Source: a bacterium
GTDB taxonomy: Bacteria; Zhuqueibacterota; Zhuqueibacteria; Thermofontimicrobiales; Thermofontimicrobiaceae
DNA length: 20,777 bases
Assembly: GCA_011046315.1 (NCBI GenBank)
Contig: DSAU01000137.1
Location: 1-20,777, forward strand
Direction: 5' to 3'
Positions within the stretch are counted from its first letter, which is position 1. Each line of letters starts with the position of its first letter. A model generated the notes under the pieces. The model was not told the origin of the DNA and did not search any database. It saw only the letters and a list, made by a program, of their open reading frames with translations. Shown in pieces: positions 7,055 to 13,831 of this stretch. The position numbers were made by a program, and so were the translations under genes.

Positions 7055-8668
7055 ATGAATCAGCTCAAATATCTTGATTGCCACGCCTCAATCGGAAAAT
7101 GGTGGGACCGCGACCCCGATCATCCATGGACGATAGATAAAATGCTCGAAGATATGAAACGTTGTCAGATTCACGGCGCGTTGATTTATTCAAATTTGGC
7201 AAAGGAGCTGCAACCATCAGTGGGCAATCAACAAACGCTGCAAGTCTGTCGTGAGCATCCGCGATTGATCCCATGCTTGGTAGTTTTACCAGATCAGTGC
7301 GGAGATTTTATTCAAACATCACGATTGATCAGCGACATGCTCGAAAATGGTGTGAGGGCGGTGAAATTATTTCCCATGCTGCATCGCTATTCAATGGATG
7401 ATCGGACAGTGGGGCGTCTTTTGAAGGGATTGGAACAAGCTGAGATTCCGGTGCTCATCGATCGCGGAGAAAACGATGCAGCCACCATTCAGATCAGTTG
7501 GGATGATGTGGCAAAAATATGCAGCCTTTATCCGAATCTAAATCTCATTTTACACAGCGTCCGTTGGGAGGCAACCCGTTACTTTATACCACTGGCGATG
7601 GAGTTCTCTAATTTGTATGTGGAATTTTCCAATTATCAGGCAAATCGCATCATAGAGCTGTTGGTGGAAAAGATCGGCGCTGACCAGTTGCTGTTCGGTA
7701 CGCAGATGATGGAAAAAAGCCCGGGCGCTGCCAAAGCCATGGTTGATTATGCAGACATCTCGCAAACAGACCGTCAAAAAATTGTCGCTGGAAATCTGCA
7801 GCGCCTTCTTAAATTGGAGCGGATTCCAGGCGATTATCCGGAGGATGAGGTAAATGATGTCATTCTGAAAAAAGCTCATCAGGCTCAACCCATTGATGAT
7901 ATGGAAGTAATAGATTCGCATGCGCACCATTTTGAGAGCGACCATTTTGATAACGTGATTGCGGTTCAACCGAAATCGGATGTCCGGGGTATAATCGAGC
8001 GCAACAGTCGGATCGGTGTGGACATCACCTGTTCCAGTCCCTGGGTAGGGATCTGGAGCGATTATGAACAGGGAAATCGAATCACAGCCGAGGCGATCCA
8101 GCAGTTCCCTGATCAATTTATCGGCTATGCCACGCTCGATCCGCGTTACATAAAGGATTGGAAAGCTGAGCTCATCCTTTGCTACCAACAATATCGTATG
8201 CTGGGTATGAAGCCATATTTTCCACGCAATCGGATAGCGTACAACGATCCGCTTTATCAGCCCTGGTATGAGTATGGAAATGAACACCGCTTGTTTTCGC
8301 TGATGCACCCTTCGGATAAATTTGAGACCGAAATCGAGGATCTGGCAGAGCAGTTTCCGGAAATATCTTTTTTGCTGGCGCATACCGGGATGAGCTATAG
8401 TCAGGTAAAAAAACATCTGGAATTGGCAAAAAAATTCTCCAATGTTTTTTGTGAGATTACTTACACGGCGGTGACCAATGGTGCTATCGAATTTTTAGTT
8501 AATGAATTGGGCTCTGAAAAAATAATTTATGGTTCTGATACCTCGATGCGCGATCCGTTTCCCCAATTCGGCTGGGTAGCTTACGCTGACATTGCGGAAA
8601 AAGATAAGCGCAATATTTTAGGAAAAAATATGCGCAAGATTATCGATCGTTGTAAGATAACAACGTAA
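7055..8668 (+). CDS. tandem (fused) amidohydrolase-2 family protein
   Basis: A 537-aa protein made of two successive TIM-barrel domains of the amidohydrolase_2 (COG2159) type, about twice the usual ~280 aa. Barrel 1 (~5-235) begins D8-C-H10-A-S12, so the second His of DxHxH is missing. It keeps K104 (VKLFP) and H167 (ILHSV) but has Q217 in FGTQ where the metal-binding Asp of the GSD motif normally sits. Barrel 2 (~283-530) looks complete: D287-S-H289-A-H291, K386 (GMKPYF), H443 (LAHTG) and D495 (YGSDTS). Barrel 2 is therefore probably the metal-dependent hydrolase, lactonase or decarboxylase, and barrel 1 a structural or substrate-binding partner. An in-frame ATG at 7040 lacks a ribosome-binding site. 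The ATG at 7055 has GGGGAA upstream. No signal peptide, so cytoplasmic. Substrate unknown. Confidence 0.88.
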   Translation: MNQLKYLDCHASIGKWWDRDPDHPWTIDKMLEDMKRCQIHGALIYSNLAKELQPSVGNQQTLQVCREHPRLIPCLVVLPDQCGDFIQTSRLISDMLENGVRAVKLFPMLHRYSMDDRTVGRLLKGLEQAEIPVLIDRGENDAATIQISWDDVAKICSLYPNLNLILHSVRWEATRYFIPLAMEFSNLYVEFSNYQANRIIELLVEKIGADQLLFGTQMMEKSPGAAKAMVDYADISQTDRQKIVAGNLQRLLKLERIPGDYPEDEVNDVILKKAHQAQPIDDMEVIDSHAHHFESDHFDNVIAVQPKSDVRGIIERNSRIGVDITCSSPWVGIWSDYEQGNRITAEAIQQFPDQFIGYATLDPRYIKDWKAELILCYQQYRMLGMKPYFPRNRIAYNDPLYQPWYEYGNEHRLFSLMHPSDKFETEIEDLAEQFPEISFLLAHTGMSYSQVKKHLELAKKFSNVFCEITYTAVTNGAIEFLVNELGSEKIIYGSDTSMRDPFPQFGWVAYADIAEKDKRNILGKNMRKIIDRCKITT

Positions 8669-8715
8669 AAATCCGATGATCAAATTAAATGCTGAATAAA
8701 AATAAGGTGACAACG

Positions 8716-9486
8716 ATGGACCAAATCAGAGTAACTGTCTGGAATGAATTTATCCACGAACAGGAAAATGATACTGTTAAGAAAATTTACCCTCATGGTA
8801 TTCATTATGCGATTCAAGAATTTTTATCGAAAAATAAAGACATGAGGGTACAGACAGCGACTATCCATCAGCCTGAACATGGATTAACTGAAGAAATATT
8901 AAAAGAAACGGATGTGCTGACCTGGTGGGGACACATAGCCCACGATAAAGTTGACGATGAAGTAGTAAAACGTTGTCATAAACGAGTACTGGAAGGGATG
9001 GGCTTAATCGTGCTGCATTCGGGTCATTATTCCAAACTGTTTCGCACGCTAATTGGAACAAATTGCTCACTCAGATGGCGGGAAGCTGCCGAGAGAGAAC
9101 GGCTTTGGAATGTTGAACCGTCTCATCCCATTACCCTGGGGATCGGAGAGTATTTTGAAATTCCAAATGCGGAAATGTACGGTGAAAGGTTTGATATTCC
9201 TACCCCGGATCAACTGGTTTTTATTTCCTGGTTTGAAGGGGGTGAGGTTTTTCGCAGCGGCTGCTGCTGGCAGCGTGGGCATGGCAAAATTTTCTATTTT
9301 CGTCCGGGACACGAAACCTACCCCATTTTTTACAATCAGCATGTGCAACAGGTCATTACCAATGCAGTACGATGGGCAAAACCAGTGGTTCGGATTTCGG
9401 ATTACTGCCCGGAAGTAGACCCCATCGAGAAGATCGAAGCTAGGGAAGGTGAATACGGTAAGGCTGGTGTCAGGCAACAATTTTAA
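8716..9486 (+). CDS. ThuA-family protein (trehalose-utilisation-like)
   Basis: A cytoplasmic protein of about 256 aa with the ThuA class-I glutamine-amidotransferase-like fold. Family features are IRVTVWNEFIHE near the start, TDVLTWWGHIAHD, the LIVLHSGHYSKLF segment and the late WQRGHGKIFYFRPGHE. ThuA proteins are linked to catabolism of disaccharides through keto-sugar intermediates, usually beside Gfo/Idh/MocA oxidoreductases. None is seen here. An ATG at 8689 would add nine residues without a ribosome-binding site. The ATG at 8716 has AAGGTGA six bases upstream and is chosen. It lies 47 bases after the amidohydrolase and probably shares its transcript. The exact reaction is unknown. Confidence 0.88.
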   Translation: MDQIRVTVWNEFIHEQENDTVKKIYPHGIHYAIQEFLSKNKDMRVQTATIHQPEHGLTEEILKETDVLTWWGHIAHDKVDDEVVKRCHKRVLEGMGLIVLHSGHYSKLFRTLIGTNCSLRWREAAERERLWNVEPSHPITLGIGEYFEIPNAEMYGERFDIPTPDQLVFISWFEGGEVFRSGCCWQRGHGKIFYFRPGHETYPIFYNQHVQQVITNAVRWAKPVVRISDYCPEVDPIEKIEAREGEYGKAGVRQQF

Positions 9487-9742
9487 GCAAAATAATATCG
9501 GTCTGGTTCAAACGAAAATCGCAGCAGAAAAACCAAATGATGACGATGGCTCGTTTATTAATGCCGGAATTTTGCCTGCGGTTTTGAATATCGGTTCAAT
9601 GCCTTTTACCGAACCATGGTACTACACCATGAATGATATTCCAGAAAAAGTGGACCTTCAAAATGTAAAAATGGCTCTACAATTAATTTTAGCTACGGTT
9701 TTATATTTCGACATCAATGGGAAAGGGATCTTTTATGAGTAA
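9487..9742 (+). pseudogene. remnant C-terminus of a peptidase-like gene
   Basis: Between ThuA and the aminotransferase one frame stays open to a TAA at 9740-9742. It reads like the end of a longer globular protein: EKPNDDDGSFINAGILPAV, then TEPWYYTMNDIPEKVD and a final helix LALILATVL-like segment. This layout recalls the C-terminal part of M28-type zinc peptidases (DxGSFxxAGIPA... YHTxxDTxDKVD), from memory only. The final metal His would be replaced by Tyr (YYT for YHT). No upstream part of such a gene exists, because ThuA fills the space. An ATG at 9449 inside ThuA opens the same frame but has no family support. Its stop overlaps the next gene's ATG (ATGAGTAA), as if the original gene was translationally coupled. 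Best read as a 5'-truncated remnant; a small orphan protein is the alternative. Confidence 0.4.
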
Positions 9743-10985
9743 ATTGGCTTATCTCGGAGGGGAGCCGATTACAGAAAATTTGCTGTCGAGCAGCGAATTA
9801 ATTAGTTGCGCTGAATTAGAGCGAAAATATTTAGTGGAAGCATATAAGTCGGGAAAGTGGGATGATTGGCCCGGCGAAGATTCCATGGCAGCAAGGTTTC
9901 AGCGGGAATGGGCGCAGTTTAATAATTCCGATTTTTGCGCGCTGATCAGCAATGGTACTCACGGTTTGCAGTTAGCTCTGGAATCGCTGGACATCGGAGT
10001 TGGTGATGAGGTCATTGTTCCCGGTCTCACCTGGCAGGCGACCGCCAGCGTTGTGTGTGATGTTAATGCGGTTCCTGTGCTGGTGGATATCGATCCCAAA
10101 ACGTTGTGTATTGATCCGGATAAAGTCGAACAAGCTATCACAACGCGCACCCGGGCGATTATTCCGGTGCATTTGTACCACCGGATGGCAGATATGGATC
10201 GTTTGTTGGAAATCGCGCACGACCGTAATATTTACTTGATAGAAGATTGTGCTCACAGCCATGGTTCAATTTGGGGCGATAAAAATGTGGGAATCATGGG
10301 CGTTTTCGGCTCATTCAGTTTTCAACGTTCCAAGTTGATGAATTCTGGTGAAGGCGGCGCGCTGCTGATGCAGGATGAACAGCTTTACTGGAAAGTTGTC
10401 AGCCAACGGAGCTGCGGAAGGGAATACAATAATTACCGGGTTCACAGCGGTAATTATCGCATCACCAGTTTTCAGGCAGCCATTTTGCGTGGTCAATTAG
10501 CCGCGCATTATCAGAACGCTGATACGATCGACCGGATGGGGAAAATCTTAGATGATGCGGTGGCACAGGCGCCGGGTGTTGAACCGCTGACGCGGCATGA
10601 AAAAAATAATCGACAATGCAGCTACGCATTTGTGTTTTTATATGATCCGGCTGCGTTTGACGGATTGCATAATTCGACATTTCGAGCCGCTTTGTCAGCG
10701 GAGCTGGGCCAATATTTTGATACGACTTATACCCCGCTTTCGCACAGCGAGGTATATTACCCACATACAAAAAAGCGTCACCAACTCAATGCGGAGTATG
10801 TAAAGGCAATCAATCCATCAGGTTGGGATTTGCCGGTGGCGGATGATGTATGGCAAAACCGGGCAGTGCTAGCACAATGGACAATCTTTGGCTGTCTCGA
10901 GCAACGGGCGCATTTGCTCACCGATGCCATTGTAAAAATTTATGAAAATCGCCATCAGCTTTTAAATAAACAGGCGAAAAAATGA
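9735..10985 (+). CDS. DegT/DnrJ/EryC1/StrS-family PLP aminotransferase
   Basis: A fold-type-I, PLP-dependent sugar aminotransferase of about 416 aa, cytoplasmic. LAYLGGEPI at the start is typical of the AHBA-synthase/StsC-like branch. SNGTHGLQLAL binds the cofactor phosphate. D171 in EDCAHSHG contacts the PLP ring nitrogen. K200 in SFQRSKLMNSGEGG is the Schiff-base lysine. RITSFQAAILRGQL is the usual dimer-interface motif. These enzymes normally aminate keto-sugars or related cyclic ketones. In this degradative context the reverse reaction, deaminating an amino sugar, is equally possible. An ATG at 9717 exists, but the ATG at 9735 follows GGGAAAGGGA and is preferred. Its stop overlaps the deacetylase start by four bases (ATGA), so the two are translationally coupled. 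Confidence 0.92.
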   Translation: MSKLAYLGGEPITENLLSSSELISCAELERKYLVEAYKSGKWDDWPGEDSMAARFQREWAQFNNSDFCALISNGTHGLQLALESLDIGVGDEVIVPGLTWQATASVVCDVNAVPVLVDIDPKTLCIDPDKVEQAITTRTRAIIPVHLYHRMADMDRLLEIAHDRNIYLIEDCAHSHGSIWGDKNVGIMGVFGSFSFQRSKLMNSGEGGALLMQDEQLYWKVVSQRSCGREYNNYRVHSGNYRITSFQAAILRGQLAAHYQNADTIDRMGKILDDAVAQAPGVEPLTRHEKNNRQCSYAFVFLYDPAAFDGLHNSTFRAALSAELGQYFDTTYTPLSHSEVYYPHTKKRHQLNAEYVKAINPSGWDLPVADDVWQNRAVLAQWTIFGCLEQRAHLLTDAIVKIYENRHQLLNKQAKK

Positions 10986-11773
10986 ACTTTATTCCCGGCA
11001 AAAACTGGTTTGTTCAGAAGGATGTAGTCAATTCGAATCGCGAATTTTGGGGACCTTATTGCGGAGCCGTATCGCTCAGCTTCGATGATGGTACAGCCAA
11101 TCAATTGGAAAAAGCGGTCCCGCTTCTTGATGAGATGGGCATAGTGGCGACGTTTTATGTACAACCCTATGGCGATGACTGGCAGACAGTATATGCACCA
11201 TGGAAAGCTGTAGCGGCGGTGGGCCATGAAATTGGAAATCACAGCATTCAGCATATTTGTCCTGGAAGTTATTTGGGCAATTCCGATGGATTAGAGGATA
11301 GAACGCTTGACGAAATTGAAGCCGATATCCTGGCGGCTCAGCAGCGATTAAACCAGCTTGTACCGCATCAACAACAATGGACGTTTGCCTATCCCTGCTA
11401 CTGTCAGTTCGTTGGCAAAGGTCGGACGCGGAAAAGCTATGTTCCGCTGGTGGCGAAATATTTTCTCGCCGGACGATCCGCTGGTGAATACGGATTCGGA
11501 AACAACCCCCGGATAATTGATCTGGCATGCGTTCGCGGAATTCCAATGGAACGGATGAGCGGATTTGAGATGATCGGGTTGGTGGAGGAGTTGACACATC
11601 AGGGATTGTGGGTCATTTTGGTTTTTCACGAAATCGACGGCTCCAGACTTACCGTCGGCAGTTATGATTTTCTGTTACTGCTCAACTATTTGCAGCGAAA
11701 AAGAGATCTGATCTGGACAGCGCCAGTCGTAGATGTGGCCAAACTCATCGCTGCGAAAAGGTCACTGCTTTAA
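10982..11773 (+). CDS. polysaccharide deacetylase (NodB/CE4-like)
   Basis: A 263-aa metal-dependent deacetylase-fold protein. Motif 1 is SFDDG (D35, D36). Motif 2 is H87-S-I-Q-H91 within HEIGNHSIQH, giving the D-H-H metal triad. FAYPCY (~138) stands where motif 3 (RxPY) would be, and the usual Arg is missing. VILVFHEID (H216) is the C-terminal catalytic-His strand. There is no signal peptide, so it likely acts in the cytoplasm on small molecules or imported oligosaccharides rather than on cell wall. It overlaps the aminotransferase by ATGA, suggesting the two process the same compound, for example N-deacetylation followed by transamination. Some family members act on other amide or imide bonds, so the acetyl substrate is inferred. 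Confidence 0.87.
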   Translation: MNFIPGKNWFVQKDVVNSNREFWGPYCGAVSLSFDDGTANQLEKAVPLLDEMGIVATFYVQPYGDDWQTVYAPWKAVAAVGHEIGNHSIQHICPGSYLGNSDGLEDRTLDEIEADILAAQQRLNQLVPHQQQWTFAYPCYCQFVGKGRTRKSYVPLVAKYFLAGRSAGEYGFGNNPRIIDLACVRGIPMERMSGFEMIGLVEELTHQGLWVILVFHEIDGSRLTVGSYDFLLLLNYLQRKRDLIWTAPVVDVAKLIAAKRSLL

Positions 11774-11830
11774 AATTACTGCGGCTGAAACAATTTTTAT
11801 GATTGATAATAAATCTATGGAGGCAATCTA

Positions 11831-13810
11831 ATGAACCGTAACCAGAACCATTTTCGAGCTTTACTGATGCTGTCGTTTTCACTGTTTGTGTTCGGATGTT
11901 CTCTCTCTGCGTTAGCACAACGTGGTGCTAAAGAATTTCCGGTCAATTTGTTGTTTTCAAAAGACGATGTTCCCCGAATTCTCGAGAACACACAACGCCC
12001 GTTATTTCAGGAATACTGGGGGTCTTTGCTCAAGGCAGATTTTGAAAAAGATCAAAACTACCTACGAGAAGCCTTTATCTATGCCCTGACCGGTGATAAA
12101 AAGCGCGGTCAAAATGCACGGCGCGCCATGCTGGAGATGCTCAAAAGGAAGCGCTGGGATTATTTTTTGGAAGACAACAAACACACCCTCGGCTTTTTGC
12201 GCGCCGGTAGAAACACGGCCTGGATGTCTCTGGGGTATGATTGGTGTTATGATCTTTTCAGCCCGGCTGAACGCGAACAAATATTGAGTCAAATTGCAGA
12301 AAAGGGATGCGTCCCGCTCTATCGGGCTTTGTATGGCTTTCGTTACCCGGAAACGGTGAAACATTGGGGATTCGATCCGGAAGCAGACATCCCTTATGAA
12401 GTTCCGGACATGAGCCGCTGGCCCATCATTTTAGGACATAATAATTTTCGAGCCGTCATATCCGGAGGATTTGCTTTGGGCATGTTCACAATTTGGGACC
12501 GCGATGAGCGGGTTGAGGAATGGTATGAGATGTTGCTGGACAGTTATGACTGGTTTGTCGATCTGTTGATGCCGGATGGCAGCTATGACGAAGGCGTCGC
12601 CTATTGTAATTACGCCATGACCTATCTGATTTATATGATGGAAGCTTTTGAGCGCAAAAACGATATCAATCTTTTTGACGGCGCAAATTTTATCGGTATG
12701 ATGGAATATTCACTGGCGATGTACATGCCGCATTTATTGTCGCCGCGCAGCAGTGTGAACTTTGGTGATGCGGACAAAAGTTTGAACTCGGCGGTGGGGT
12801 TTTGGGTCGCCCGTCATTCCCGAGACGGACTTTCTCAATACATTGCAGAAAACTATCATCAGGATCATGATATTTTTTCACTTGTCTATTACGATCCGAC
12901 AGTGAAACCAGTCCCGCCGGTTGAGAAAAAGTTGTTCAAAAAATTAGACCTGGACTGGATCATCACCCGCACCGGCTTTGATATTGATGATTTGGTTGTC
13001 GCTATGCGTAGCGGTCCCCCGATGAATCATGAACACGCGGATCGAAATTCAATCCTGTTAAAGGCTTATAGAGAAGTTTTGCTGGCGGATCCGCTGCGTC
13101 CCACTTATGATCCCAACAGTCCGGGTTGGCTGTTGCGCACGGGCCTGGGACATAATACTGTGCTCATTGATGGTAAAAGCCATCAATATCACCTTGGCGA
13201 AGAAGGGACAAACGCTTCCGATGCCTGGGCAAAGATTGTCCGTTACGGCAGGCGACCCGGGTATGACTTCTGGGCGAGCGATGCGACTCAGGCATATCAG
13301 TTGGTGAATGATGATGTGAAGACGGTCACCCGAACAGCGCTTGTTTTTCATGAAATTCCTGCCGTAATTGTTCTGGACAAAATTGAAAAGTATGAAACAG
13401 CCTCTCGGTTTACCGCTCGATGGCAGGTGGAAAACCGGGATCAGGCAGGCAAAGCGATTGTTTCCGATGATAATTTTACGATCTTCCGTCCCAATGCCAG
13501 ATTTTATGCGGTGTACGCCGGAGCACCTGGGATAACACTGAAAACGGATTTTTTACCACTGCCTGAGGAGATCGGAACTTACCCGTTTGTGGATGCTGTC
13601 ACTGAAACGGATGGGATTGAATTTTTTTCAATAATGGTGGGAACCCCACTCCGCAACCAGGAAACTGAACCTGAAATTGTGATAAACAACGAGGCCAATG
13701 TCTGGAATATCGATTTGTCCAAAAACGGGACAAAGTTTGAATTGCGCATACTGGATCTGGGCGCATTGCCGGAATTTGAACTGATAAACAATGAATTCAT
13801 TGAAGAATAA
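11831..13810 (+). CDS. heparinase II/III-family lyase-like protein, Sec-exported
   Basis: A 659-aa protein with an N-terminal alpha-barrel and a C-terminal heparinase II/III beta-sandwich, the fold of uronate polysaccharide lyases (PL12/15/17/21-type). Residues ~8-29 are hydrophobic, ending SALAQ, a good signal peptidase I site. C23 in FVFGC is a weak lipobox alternative. NHEHADRNS (N399-D404) and HNTVLIDGKSHQY are conserved lyase-domain motifs. It opens LLFSKDDVPRI, shared with its paralogue at 18218. Relative to that paralogue it lacks about 21 residues after the KADFEKDQN segment (~residue 78). GGAGG precedes the start. The stop lies 21 bases before the GH42-like gene, so co-transcription is likely. 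It probably cleaves an acidic polysaccharide in the periplasm or at the surface. Substrate not determinable. Confidence 0.88.
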   Translation: MNRNQNHFRALLMLSFSLFVFGCSLSALAQRGAKEFPVNLLFSKDDVPRILENTQRPLFQEYWGSLLKADFEKDQNYLREAFIYALTGDKKRGQNARRAMLEMLKRKRWDYFLEDNKHTLGFLRAGRNTAWMSLGYDWCYDLFSPAEREQILSQIAEKGCVPLYRALYGFRYPETVKHWGFDPEADIPYEVPDMSRWPIILGHNNFRAVISGGFALGMFTIWDRDERVEEWYEMLLDSYDWFVDLLMPDGSYDEGVAYCNYAMTYLIYMMEAFERKNDINLFDGANFIGMMEYSLAMYMPHLLSPRSSVNFGDADKSLNSAVGFWVARHSRDGLSQYIAENYHQDHDIFSLVYYDPTVKPVPPVEKKLFKKLDLDWIITRTGFDIDDLVVAMRSGPPMNHEHADRNSILLKAYREVLLADPLRPTYDPNSPGWLLRTGLGHNTVLIDGKSHQYHLGEEGTNASDAWAKIVRYGRRPGYDFWASDATQAYQLVNDDVKTVTRTALVFHEIPAVIVLDKIEKYETASRFTARWQVENRDQAGKAIVSDDNFTIFRPNARFYAVYAGAPGITLKTDFLPLPEEIGTYPFVDAVTETDGIEFFSIMVGTPLRNQETEPEIVINNEANVWNIDLSKNGTKFELRILDLGALPEFELINNEFIEE

Positions 13811-13831
13811 TTTTTGCGGCTGGAGATATTG

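Noticed and set aside
7550..8416. 288-codon open frame on the - strand
   Set aside because: It lies wholly inside the amidohydrolase gene on the other strand, has no recognisable domain, and its composition looks like the mirror of a real gene.
9449..9486. Start of a real 97-aa gene inside the ThuA C-terminus
   Set aside because: The ATG lies in the ThuA coding end without a ribosome-binding site, and the protein-like composition begins only after the ThuA stop.
11076..11597. 173-codon open frame on the - strand
   Set aside because: It lies within the well-supported deacetylase gene and shows no family features.
11831..11900. Lipoprotein signal at C23
   Set aside because: The residues before the Cys (FVFG) have Phe at the -2 position and fit a lipobox poorly, while SALAQ downstream is a good signal peptidase I site. 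Not fully excluded.
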